A stretch of DNA of 5,385 bases, taken from contig JASLRF010000568.1 in NCBI GenBank assembly GCA_030744095.1, positions 1 to 5,385 on the forward strand. Direction: 5' to 3'. Below are positions 1 through 5,385 of this stretch, piece after piece. Made by a program: the position numbers and the translations under genes. Positions within the stretch are counted from its first letter, which is position 1; each line of letters starts with the position of its first letter. Source of the stretch: Pirellulaceae bacterium (GTDB lineage Bacteria; Planctomycetota; Planctomycetia; Pirellulales; Pirellulaceae). The notes beneath the pieces are model-generated. The model made no database searches. It had not been told where the DNA came from and saw only the letters and a program-made list of their open reading frames with translations.

Positions 1-533
1 GGAATCAGGTGCCCGGTTACATCGCAGCACAGATGATTGGTGCAATAATCGGTGCGATCCTTGTCTATCTGTTCTATAAATCCCATCTCGATATCACCGA
101 CGAGCCAGAACTCAAGTTAGCAACTTTTTGTACCGCACCGAACATTCGCAATCTGCCACTTAACATGTTTTCCGAGGTCGTCGCGACGTTTGTGCTGGTC
201 TATGCAGCTTTGTGTATTAGTGATCCTTCGTTCAAGCTGGTCGAAGGTGGCAAAGCGATTCCGGTTGGGTTAGGCTCAATCGGCGCGTTGCCAGTCGGGC
301 TGATTGTCTTTGCGATCGGGTTGTCGTTGGGTGGCACCACCGGGTATGCGATCAACCCCGCTCGTGATCTCGGTCCCAGGATCGCTCATGCAATTCTACC
401 AATTCAGGGCAAAGGGAGCAGTGACTGGGGCTATGCCGCCGTTCCGGTGATCGGACCGATCGTCGGTGGCATACTAGCTGCCTGCTTGTATCTTGCCACA
501 CCATATTTTGCCACACTGTATCTTGCCACATGA
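1..533 (+). CDS. glpF: GlpF-type aquaglyceroporin (MIP family), 5' truncated by the window edge
   Basis: This is an inner-membrane channel that passes glycerol and similar small neutral solutes by facilitated diffusion, normally feeding glycerol kinase. The reading frame is open to the left edge (codons start at base 3, reading N-Q-V-P-G-Y), so the GTG at 9 is an internal valine and not the start. About 85-90 N-terminal residues, including the first NPA box, should lie outside the window when compared with the ~280-residue family. Visible are VPGYIAAQ at the start of a membrane helix, further hydrophobic helices, and the second pore motif NPARDLGPR (from base 354). The Asp after NPAR marks glycerol channels rather than strict water channels, and the Arg is the selectivity-filter residue. 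The last helix ends near VGGILAACLYLAT, and the final ~10 residues are repeat-derived. No glycerol kinase gene follows, so its partner is not in view. The family is certain; substrate preference is inferred. Confidence 0.93.
   Translation, partial: NQVPGYIAAQMIGAIIGAILVYLFYKSHLDITDEPELKLATFCTAPNIRNLPLNMFSEVVATFVLVYAALCISDPSFKLVEGGKAIPVGLGSIGALPVGLIVFAIGLSLGGTTGYAINPARDLGPRIAHAILPIQGKGSSDWGYAAVPVIGPIVGGILAACLYLATPYFATLYLAT
486..530 (+). repeat. Three tandem copies of a 15-bp in-frame repeat at the glpF 3' end
   Basis: Units are 486-500, 501-515 and 516-530. All three end in TTGCCACA (493-500, 508-515, 523-530) and differ at a few bases in their first half. They encode LYLAT, PYFAT and LYLAT, and the stop codon TGA follows directly at 531. 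The period is a multiple of three, so copy-number change would lengthen or shorten the protein tail without a frameshift. The first and third copies are nearly identical while the middle one has diverged. Confidence 0.85.
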
Positions 534-661
534 ACATACAAGTGCTCGGACGGTGGCATACGGCAACGCGACACGTCAAATGGAATACTGCTGCGTTTGC
601 ATCCTGCTTCACGACGTCTTGATTCTCATTGCCCCCGGCACTCTGTTCTGGAACTCGATTC
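534..661 (+). other. Intergenic region between glpF and pepE, no clear signal
   Basis: This is a 128-base gap. I see no strong hairpin followed by a T-run, no convincing -35/-10 pair and no credible small gene. A frame from 493 reads through it but is a shadow with no family resemblance. Confidence 0.5.
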
Positions 662-1381
662 ATGGCACGGCGACTTCTTTTAGTCAGCAGTTCGCGTTGT
701 CACCCCCACGGCTATCTTGACCACTGCGAAGCGGAAATACGTCAGTTGTTCTCCGGAGTCAGTGAGGTCTTGTTCGTGCCCTATGCACGGCCTGCCGGGC
801 AAACGCATGAAGCATACACTGACGTTGCGCGAGCGCGCTTCAAGCGAATGGGGTTGAGCCTTAAAGGCATTCACGAGTTTCCTGACCCTCGCGCCGCTGT
901 CGTGGCAACCAAGGGCATCTTTATCGGCGGCGGTAACACGTTTGTGCTGCTGCGAGATCTCTATGCATTGAAGTTGCTTGACGATCTGAGAAAACGAATC
1001 GCCGCTGGCGTGCCCTACATGGGGACTTCAGCTGGTTCCAATATCGCGGGACTCTCAATCGGAACTTCCAATGACATGCCGATCGTACAGCCGGCGTCCT
1101 TCCTTGCCATAGGCGCTGTGCCCTTCAATCTCAACCCACATTTCCCCGTGGCCCTGCCCGATCCAACGCACCGCGGCGAAACTCGCGATGATCGCCTGCG
1201 AGAATTCCATTTCTTCAACTCGCAGCCGATCGTGGCATTACACGAGGACGGTATGCTGCGAGTTGAAGGTCCGCACACGACGCTCGTCGGGCAGCGTGAC
1301 GCGCTGGTATTTCGACCAGGGCAAGACATCCAACCGATTTCGCCAGGGCCGGTTCTTGATGACGACTTGTTGCCACCATGA
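662..1381 (+). CDS. pepE: Peptidase E, alpha-aspartyl dipeptidase (family S51)
   Basis: This is a cytoplasmic serine peptidase that hydrolyses dipeptides with an N-terminal aspartate, helping recycle peptides. The 239 residues are close to the ~229 of enterobacterial PepE. The family pattern is complete: strand MARRLLLVSSS at the N-terminus, GGGNTF at 89-94, the nucleophile elbow GTSAGSN with Ser123, NDMPIV with Asp138, NPHF with His160, and GETRDDR at 172-178. By alignment from memory to enterobacterial PepE, Ser123, Asp138 and His160 match the triad Ser120/Asp135/His157. I chose the ATG at 662 because the protein then begins at the first beta strand, as in PepE. A TTG at 629 in the same frame would add 11 residues unlike the family. 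The ribosome site is weak (GGA at 650-652). The gene follows glpF after 128 bases and may have its own promoter, though none stands out. Cyanophycinase is a related S51 alternative, but NDMPIV and GETR favour PepE. Confidence 0.93.
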   Translation: MARRLLLVSSSRCHPHGYLDHCEAEIRQLFSGVSEVLFVPYARPAGQTHEAYTDVARARFKRMGLSLKGIHEFPDPRAAVVATKGIFIGGGNTFVLLRDLYALKLLDDLRKRIAAGVPYMGTSAGSNIAGLSIGTSNDMPIVQPASFLAIGAVPFNLNPHFPVALPDPTHRGETRDDRLREFHFFNSQPIVALHEDGMLRVEGPHTTLVGQRDALVFRPGQDIQPISPGPVLDDDLLPP

Positions 1382-1382
1382 A

Positions 1383-2753
1383 TTAGGCGATTTCGTGCAG
1401 CGGCTCGATGCCATCGTCGACCAGGTGTTGCGGCCGGCTGCGTAAATCGAATTCGCGCACGGCGCTGAGATTGAGGCCCACGTTTCGGTACAGTGTGGCC
1501 AAGACTTCCTGAAAGGTCACCGGGCGATCCTCGGCGTATTCGCCGAGTCGATTCGTAGCGCCAATTACTTGACCAGCACGTATCCCGCCGCCAGCCATGA
1601 TCGCGCACGATACGCGGGGCCAGTGGTCGCGTCCGGCGTTGCCGTTGATCTTGGGGGTTCGTCCGAATTCGCCCCAGCAGACCACGGACACGTCGCGTAG
1701 CATACCGCGTTCGTCCAGGTCCTGTACGAGTGCCGACAAAGCCTGGTCCAACATCGGCATATCTTGGCGAGCACGATCGAAGGCGCCGCCGTGCCAGTCC
1801 CAACGACTGAAGTTCAACGACACAACACGTGCACCCGCCTCGACAAGACGTCGCGCGACAAGGAAGTTTTCAGTCACTTTCGGCGCGCCGTCGGCCCGGA
1901 ATTTTGGATCGCCTTTCCCGTATCGCTCGACCAACTTTGGATCTTCTCTCGAATAGTCCAACGCTTCGGCCAATTCGGATGACGTTAGAATCCCGATGGC
2001 CTGCTGCGTGAACGCGTCCAGTCCATCCATGGCACCGCTGTTGTCGCATTCACGACGCAGGCCGTCCAACGTTCCGAGTAGCGCCTTACGGTCACTCAAT
2101 CGTTCGAGCGTGATGTCCTTCAGCACCATGTTTTCGCGAGACTCGACGGTGCGACTGGCATCGTTACCGCCCATCAAACGAAATGGCGAGTGCTTCACGC
2201 CCAAGAAACCACCATTGCCTGGATCTCCCCAAGGCTGATGGCTCGTCTTGTAGAAAAGACTAAGGTGAGGCGGGATCGTCGGGCTCACAGGACCTTGCAG
2301 TTTTGACACCCATGCGCCCATCGAAGGCCAACCACCAGCCGGTGGGTTGTTGGAATGCCGGCCGGTGATAGCTTGTGTGGCATAATGGCTGCCGCTGGCT
2401 CCAACGATGGTCCGGATCGGAACAAACTTGTCCATCATCCCAGCAATCTTGGGAAACAGCTCACAGATTTCGATGCCAGGAACGTTGGTTGCAATGGGTT
2501 GGAATTGTCCACGGATTTCGCTCGGCGCGTCCACTTTGACGTCCCACATGTCTTGATGCGGTGGGCCGCCAGGAAGGAAGATGTTTATGATCGCTTTGTG
2601 AGACCGTTTGATACCTGCCCGAGCCTCGGCGGCCAAGAGTTGAGGCAGAGTTAGGCTGCCCATGACCATGCCGCCGATTTTGATAAAGTCGCGGCGCGAA
2701 ACTCCGTCGCAGAACTGACTCGTGCTGCTGGCGTTTCCACGAATGGTAAGCAT
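1383..2753 (-). CDS. DUF1501 family protein with twin-arginine signal
   Basis: This is a 456-residue member of DUF1501, an alkaline-phosphatase/sulfatase-fold family of unproven activity that is abundant in Planctomycetes. A twin-arginine export signal is visible: SRRDFIK at residues 19-25, a hydrophobic stretch from about 26 to 41, and a possible cleavage region around residues 41-47 (AAEARAG). The folded protein is therefore expected outside the cytoplasmic membrane. Family landmarks in order are [10 protein letters not shown] (62-71), EIRGQF with IATNVPG (79-93), [14 protein letters not shown] (122-135), [11 protein letters not shown] (316-326), [10 protein letters not shown] (361-370) and GRDHWP (374-379). 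The Asp/His-rich positions in these motifs are candidate metal or catalytic residues by fold analogy. The start is supported by a strong ribosome site just upstream. In many planctomycetes such genes sit beside DUF1549/DUF1553 cytochrome-like genes, but here the upstream neighbour is a divergent ABC operon. Family is certain; the reaction is unknown. Confidence 0.93.
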   Translation of the reverse strand: MLTIRGNASSTSQFCDGVSRRDFIKIGGMVMGSLTLPQLLAAEARAGIKRSHKAIINIFLPGGPPHQDMWDVKVDAPSEIRGQFQPIATNVPGIEICELFPKIAGMMDKFVPIRTIVGASGSHYATQAITGRHSNNPPAGGWPSMGAWVSKLQGPVSPTIPPHLSLFYKTSHQPWGDPGNGGFLGVKHSPFRLMGGNDASRTVESRENMVLKDITLERLSDRKALLGTLDGLRRECDNSGAMDGLDAFTQQAIGILTSSELAEALDYSREDPKLVERYGKGDPKFRADGAPKVTENFLVARRLVEAGARVVSLNFSRWDWHGGAFDRARQDMPMLDQALSALVQDLDERGMLRDVSVVCWGEFGRTPKINGNAGRDHWPRVSCAIMAGGGIRAGQVIGATNRLGEYAEDRPVTFQEVLATLYRNVGLNLSAVREFDLRSRPQHLVDDGIEPLHEIA

Positions 2754-2759
2754 GGTTGG

Positions 2760-2767
2760 TCCTCTTT
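2760..2767 (-). promoter_or_regulatory. Shine-Dalgarno site for the DUF1501 gene
   Basis: Read on the minus strand the bases are AAAGAGGA, with six bases between GAGGA and the ATG at 2753. This is a good match to the anti-Shine-Dalgarno sequence and fixes the start of the DUF1501 protein ahead of its Tat signal. Confidence 0.75.
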
Positions 2768-2846
2768 GATCTCAGGGCAAAACCACCACTGCCACGACAG
2801 ATGCGGCAACAGTCTCCAACTACTTCTCCGCGACACACAACAAGAG

Positions 2847-2874
2847 ATCCTATCAAAATTCATTGATTTGTCCA
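2847..2874 (-). promoter_or_regulatory. Possible sigma70-like promoter for the DUF1501 gene
   Basis: On the minus strand TGGACA (2869-2874, five of six to TTGACA) is followed after 16 bases by TAGGAT (2847-2852, four of six to TATAAT). It lies in the most AT-rich part of the intergenic region and would give a leader of roughly 85-90 bases. Planctomycete promoters are poorly defined, so this is only a candidate. Confidence 0.3.
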
Positions 2875-2902
2875 GTGAAATCGTTCTTTCCGTCACGCGA
2901 GT

Positions 2903-2945
2903 CGAGGGATCGTTCCGGTCGATCTGGCCAGCGAGCGATCGTTCC
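2903..2945. repeat. 14-bp direct repeat pair, 29-bp period, upstream of the ABC operon
   Basis: CGAGGGATCGTTCC at 2903-2916 recurs as CGAGCGATCGTTCC at 2932-2945, matching at 13 of 14 bases. The start-to-start distance of 29 bp is close to three helical turns, so both copies would face the same side of the DNA. The pair lies 106-148 bases before the ATPase start and about 30 bases beyond the putative DUF1501 -35 box, a plausible place for an operator serving one or both divergent genes. No regulator gene is in view. Confidence 0.5.
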
Positions 2946-3036
2946 ATCCCATTTCCTCAAAACGTGTTATGGAAAGAACTGGCTGCGAGGCTGCGGGGCA
3001 TTCATGATAGAACTGGGGGGCAGGCACATATGGGTT

Positions 3037-3040
3037 GGAG
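3037..3040 (+). promoter_or_regulatory. Shine-Dalgarno site for the ABC ATPase
   Basis: GGAG lies 10 bases before the ATG at 3051. It is a modest site with slightly long spacing. It supports 3051 over the other-frame ATGs at 3006 and 3030. Confidence 0.5.
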
Positions 3041-3050
3041 TGATTGAATT

Positions 3051-3779
3051 ATGCACGAAGCGGTGTCTTCGGATCCCGAGATCCTTTTGCGGCTCGAGTC
3101 GATTGGTCGCACCTTCCGGATGGGAGAGGTCGCGGTCGAGGTGCTGAAGGGGATTTCGCTGACCGTGCCGCGCGGTCAGTTTCTTGCGGTGGTGGGACCC
3201 AGTGGCTCTGGAAAAACGACGATCTTGAACCTGATTGGCGGACTTGATCTGCCCACGACCGGTCGCCTGTTCTTCCGCGATCGCGAATTAACAACCGCCA
3301 CTTCGCGCGAGCTGACACGTTATCGCCGCGACCAGATCGGTTTTGTTTTTCAGTTCTACAACCTTGTTCCGAATCTCACAGCACGCGAGAACATCCTGGT
3401 CGCCACCGAGATCAGCGCGGACCCGTTGGGCATTGACGAGACGCTTGACCTGGTCGGACTAACGGATCGTGCACACCACTTTCCAGCACAGCTTTCCGGC
3501 GGCGAACAGCAACGCGTGGCGATTGCTCGCGCCGTGGCGAAGAACCCCGAGTTGCTTTTGTGCGACGAGCCGACGGGTGCATTGGACTTTGCCACAGGCA
3601 AGCTAGTGTTGCGATTGCTTGTCGATCTCAACCAAAAGCTCGGCAAGACCATCATTGTGATCACGCACAATTCGGCGCTGGCCCAGGTTGCCGATCGCGT
3701 GACGAATCTGCGTTCGGGAGAGATCTCGGACGATCGAGTAAATACGCAACCAATTCCGCCAGAAGAGGTGATCTGGTGA
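3051..3779 (+). CDS. ABC transporter ATP-binding protein, LolD/MacB type
   Basis: This is the cytoplasmic nucleotide-binding subunit that powers the permease encoded next to it. The 242 residues contain every ABC element: Walker A GPSGSGKTT (49-57), Q-loop Gln101 in FQFYNLVPNLT, signature LSGGEQQR (148-155), Walker B LLLCDE (168-173) with catalytic Glu173, D-loop GALD (176-179) and switch His206 in ITHN. The combination FQFYNL, LSGGEQQRVAIARA and DEPTGALD is typical of the LolD/MacB/FtsE group, whose permeases have large extracytoplasmic domains and act by mechanotransmission. The gene ends in a four-base overlap (GTGA, 3776-3779) with the permease start, so the two are translationally coupled and form one complex. 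Nothing looks damaged. The substrate cannot be read from the ATPase. LolD proper is unlikely because the partner is not LolC/E-like in layout. Confidence 0.95.
   Translation: MHEAVSSDPEILLRLESIGRTFRMGEVAVEVLKGISLTVPRGQFLAVVGPSGSGKTTILNLIGGLDLPTTGRLFFRDRELTTATSRELTRYRRDQIGFVFQFYNLVPNLTARENILVATEISADPLGIDETLDLVGLTDRAHHFPAQLSGGEQQRVAIARAVAKNPELLLCDEPTGALDFATGKLVLRLLVDLNQKLGKTIIVITHNSALAQVADRVTNLRSGEISDDRVNTQPIPPEEVIW
3764..3771 (+). promoter_or_regulatory. Shine-Dalgarno site for the permease, inside the ATPase gene
   Basis: AGAGGTGA sits at the end of the ATPase gene, with seven bases between GAGG and the GTG at 3776. It is a strong site and identifies the GTG overlapping the ATPase stop as the permease start. 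The frame is open far upstream (to 3560), but that upstream part is a shadow of the ATPase. Confidence 0.75.
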
Positions 3780-5338
3780 GAACGCTCAACCGAAAGCTCG
3801 TTCGCGAAGTGATTCGCTCCAGCGGCTTGCTGTTGCTGGTCGCCAGCATCATCGCGGTGGGCATTACGTGTTACGTTGCGCTGCAGTCCGCCTACCATAA
3901 TCTGGATTTGGCGCGGCAGCGATACTATCGCCAATGCCGTATGGCGGACTTTTGGATCGACTTGAAAAAGATGCCGGTTGCCGAGCTTGACGATCTATAC
4001 CGCGTCGACGGCGTCAGTGAAGTCCACTCTCGCATTCAATCGCTGGCCACCGTCGACTTGCCTGACAAGGATGTGCCGATCAACGCTCAGATCATCTCTT
4101 TGCCGGATCGACCAGCGGCCGTGATCAACAACATCGTCTTGCGTCGCGGTGACTACTTTGGCGAGAGTCGGCGTAACGAAGTGATCGTCAGCGACAAGTT
4201 TGCCCAGGCAAATGCAATCGCGCCCGGCTCGACAATCCACCTTCTGTTAAACAACCGTCGTCAGGAGTTGATCGTTGTCGGAACGGCGATCAGCAGTGAG
4301 TTCACGTATCTGGTCAGCCCTGGTTCGCTGGTGCCCGATCCTGAGCATTTTGGTGTCTTTTATGTCAAGCGGAGTTTCGCCGAGGACGTGTTTGACTCCG
4401 AAGCAGCCGCCAATCAGATTGTGGGGCGGCTTGCTCCGGAATCTCGCGAACGCGTGGGTGAGATACTGCGGAAGCTGGAAATCGCGCTGGAACCCTACGG
4501 TGTGTTCACGGCAACGAAACTGGAATTCCAGGCTTCACACCAATTCCTCAGTAGTGAAATCGAAGGGCTCGGAGGCATCGCCGCGGTCTTGCCGGTCATC
4601 TTTCTGGCGGTCGCTGCCTTGGTGTTGAACATTTTGATCACTCGGATGGCTCGACGCCAGCGTGTCGTGATCGGCACCTTCAAGGCGATTGGATACAGTG
4701 ACGGACAGATATTTCTTCATTTCTTGATGTATGGTCTGTGTGTTGGAATCGTGGGCGGACTGTTGGGCAGCTTGTTGGGGTATTTGGCTTCGGCCGGCAT
4801 GACGCTGGTCTACCGGTGGTTCTTCGAGTTCCCTGATCTGGAGAGCGGCTTTTACTGGTACACCCACGCTGTGGGTATCACGGTCAGCATGTTGTGTGCC
4901 ATCGCCGGAAGTTTCTACGGGGCGCGCACGATGTTGAAGCTGGAACCAGCCGCGGCGATGCGTCCCGAGGCACCCAGAGCGGGTGGCGTGATCTGGATCG
5001 AAGTCGTGTTGGCCGGAGTTTGGCGATTCTTGAACGCCCCTTGGCGGATGGCCCTCCGCGGGCTGTTTCGAAATCGGCTTCGTACGTTGACCGGCGTGTT
5101 TTCCGCGATGATGGGATCCGGGTTGTTGGTATCCGGATTCATGATGACCGAAGCCCAGAACTTTCTAATCGATTTTCAGTTCCATCGAATGCTCCGCAGT
5201 GATGTCGACGTCACATTTGAAAGCGAACGGGGCATCGACGCGCTCTCAGCGATTCCCGGAACGGTATTAAATCGGTGGAATCCAGGGAAATGGGCCGCTA
5301 TCAGTGCTACCGTTTCTAGGTGCTTGCGGCGGCAGTAG
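3776..5338 (+). CDS. MacB/FtsX-type ABC permease, C-terminus apparently truncated
   Basis: This is the membrane subunit of the ABC system. Of 520 residues the first ~490 fit the family. A first membrane segment at about 16-36 is followed by an extracytoplasmic MacB-like domain (about 40-262), then a first FtsX unit with membrane segments near 266-289, 313-340 and 365-385. The cytoplasmic stretch FKAIGYSDGQI (302-312) follows the second segment. AAAMRPEAPRAGG (392-404) leads into the second half, where WRMALRGLFRNRLRT (423-437) precedes a fifth membrane segment at about 436-456. Then FESERGIDAL (481-490) opens the second extracytoplasmic domain. Relatives, as I recall them, continue with a leucine-proline-glycine-valine stretch and end after a second FtsX triplet at about 780-800 residues. 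Here the pattern is lost near residue 493 and the frame stops at 5338 after a low-similarity tail ending CLRRQ. At least three membrane segments are missing, so the product is unlikely to work as a normal permease. A frameshift does not rescue it, since the other two forward frames show no family sequence. Confidence 0.85.
   Translation: MRTLNRKLVREVIRSSGLLLLVASIIAVGITCYVALQSAYHNLDLARQRYYRQCRMADFWIDLKKMPVAELDDLYRVDGVSEVHSRIQSLATVDLPDKDVPINAQIISLPDRPAAVINNIVLRRGDYFGESRRNEVIVSDKFAQANAIAPGSTIHLLLNNRRQELIVVGTAISSEFTYLVSPGSLVPDPEHFGVFYVKRSFAEDVFDSEAAANQIVGRLAPESRERVGEILRKLEIALEPYGVFTATKLEFQASHQFLSSEIEGLGGIAAVLPVIFLAVAALVLNILITRMARRQRVVIGTFKAIGYSDGQIFLHFLMYGLCVGIVGGLLGSLLGYLASAGMTLVYRWFFEFPDLESGFYWYTHAVGITVSMLCAIAGSFYGARTMLKLEPAAAMRPEAPRAGGVIWIEVVLAGVWRFLNAPWRMALRGLFRNRLRTLTGVFSAMMGSGLLVSGFMMTEAQNFLIDFQFHRMLRSDVDVTFESERGIDALSAIPGTVLNRWNPGKWAAISATVSRCLRRQ
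5258..5316 (+). other. Possible long-range stem at the start of the right-end segment
   Basis: GGAACGGTA (5258-5266) can pair with TACCGTTTC (5308-5316) over nine positions, one a G-U wobble, enclosing 41 bases. It starts within a few bases of where the permease stops resembling its family. A nine-pair stem with a long loop can occur by chance, so alone it is weak evidence. It gains weight from the two stems that follow. Confidence 0.25.
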
Positions 5339-5356
5339 GGCAGCCGTTGCAAGCAT
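5320..5356 (+). other. Stem-loop A: 14-pair stem, 9-base loop
   Basis: Bases 5320-5333 pair with 5343-5356 without interruption on the plus-strand RNA, using three G-U pairs (5320-5356, 5328-5348, 5329-5347). The loop is AGTAGGGCA. On the minus strand the wobbles become A-C mismatches, so the plus strand is the likely structured RNA. The stem spans the stop codon of the truncated permease frame. No T-run follows, so it is not a standard terminator. It competes with stem-loop B for bases 5348-5356. Confidence 0.45.
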
Positions 5357-5377
5357 GATGTCGGCATCGTTCTTGCA
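5348..5377 (+). other. Stem-loop B: 12 of 13 pairs, TCGG tetraloop
   Basis: Bases 5348-5360 pair with 5365-5377, with one mismatch (5354/5371) and one G-U pair (5356-5369), closing on the loop TCGG. CGCTTTCT follows up to the window edge, so a weak terminator-like T-run cannot be excluded. The left arm overlaps the right arm of stem-loop A, so only one of the two can form at a time. Confidence 0.4.
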
Positions 5378-5385
5378 CGCTTTCT

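Larger units (their letters stand above)
5252..5385. other. Unassigned right-end segment, possible edge of an inserted element
   Basis: Sequence beyond about 5252 no longer encodes recognisable permease in any forward frame and contains the stem-loops described separately. A minus-strand frame enters from the right edge and stops at 5267-5269 (38 residues, including DADIMLATAALLPPQAP and ending PWIPPI). It could be the end of a gene carried by an insertion, but I recognise no family. No clear terminal inverted repeat or target duplication can be judged, because only one edge is in view. Confidence 0.3.

Noticed and set aside
629..661. TTG start at 629 extending pepE by 11 residues
   Set aside because: The added residues do not resemble the family and the ATG at 662 places the first beta strand at the N-terminus as in known PepE.
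1015..1803. Long minus-strand open frame of 262 codons
   Set aside because: It overlaps pepE on the opposite strand and the DUF1501 gene in another frame. Its translation is arginine-rich and low in hydrophobic patterning, as expected for a shadow.
2942..2970. Possible plus-strand promoter for the ABC operon (TTCCAT and TGTTAT, 17-base spacer)
   Set aside because: The -35 element matches the consensus at only two positions, so it is not distinguishable from chance.
2969..3007. Possible 12-codon leader peptide before the ABC operon
   Set aside because: No ribosome site, no run of regulatory codons and no attenuator-like hairpin follows it.
2766..3147. Plus-strand open frames across the intergenic region and ATPase start
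   Set aside because: They run into the ATPase in the wrong frame and have no good ribosome site or family resemblance.
3560..3775. N-terminal extension of the permease frame back to 3560
   Set aside because: It lies wholly inside the ATPase gene and looks unlike membrane protein. The GTG at 3776 has a strong ribosome site and the classic four-base overlap.
5304..5385. Plus-strand GTG frame open to the right edge, mildly hydrophobic
   Set aside because: No ribosome site precedes it and the bases are better explained by the stem-loops. It is too short to judge.
1..5385. CRISPR arrays, tRNA or rRNA genes
   Set aside because: No regularly spaced repeats of suitable length and no recognisable tRNA or rRNA sequence on either strand.

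Overview
The window looks like a chromosomal fragment of a Planctomycetes bacterium, probably Pirellula-like. The strongest pointers are a Tat-exported DUF1501 protein, a family greatly expanded in that phylum, and a MacB/FtsX-type ABC permease of a kind I associate with planctomycetes. Moderately high GC, GTG starts and modest Shine-Dalgarno sites agree with this. The assignment rests on recognising families, not on a search.

Layout, left to right. (1) Bases 1-533 hold the C-terminal two thirds of a GlpF-type aquaglyceroporin, cut by the left edge. Its last residues come from three copies of a 15-bp in-frame tandem repeat. (2) Bases 662-1381 encode a peptidase E (alpha-aspartyl dipeptidase, family S51) with an intact catalytic triad. 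(3) Bases 1383-2753, minus strand, encode a DUF1501 protein with a twin-arginine signal. It converges on the peptidase gene with one base between the stop codons. (4) Bases 2754-3050 are a divergent intergenic region with a putative promoter for the DUF1501 gene and a 14-bp direct repeat on the side of the ABC operon. (5) Bases 3051-3779 encode a LolD/MacB-type ABC ATPase. It overlaps by four bases the GTG start of an FtsX-type permease (3776-5338). (6) From about 5246-5262 to the right edge the permease loses its family pattern and stops after 520 residues, roughly two thirds of the expected length. The same stretch can fold as plus-strand RNA into several stem-loops, two of them mutually exclusive.

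Functionally, the ATPase and permease form a translationally coupled ABC unit of the MacB/LolCDE mechanotransmission class, probably moving a lipid, lipopeptide or other envelope substrate. An HlyD-type adaptor would be expected further downstream. The glycerol channel, dipeptidase and DUF1501 protein show no evident link to one another or to the transporter.

The most interesting part is the right end. The permease breaks where a structured, apparently non-coding segment begins. This could be the end of a mobile element carrying a structured RNA, an intron-like insertion, or an assembly junction. The window does not contain enough of it to decide.
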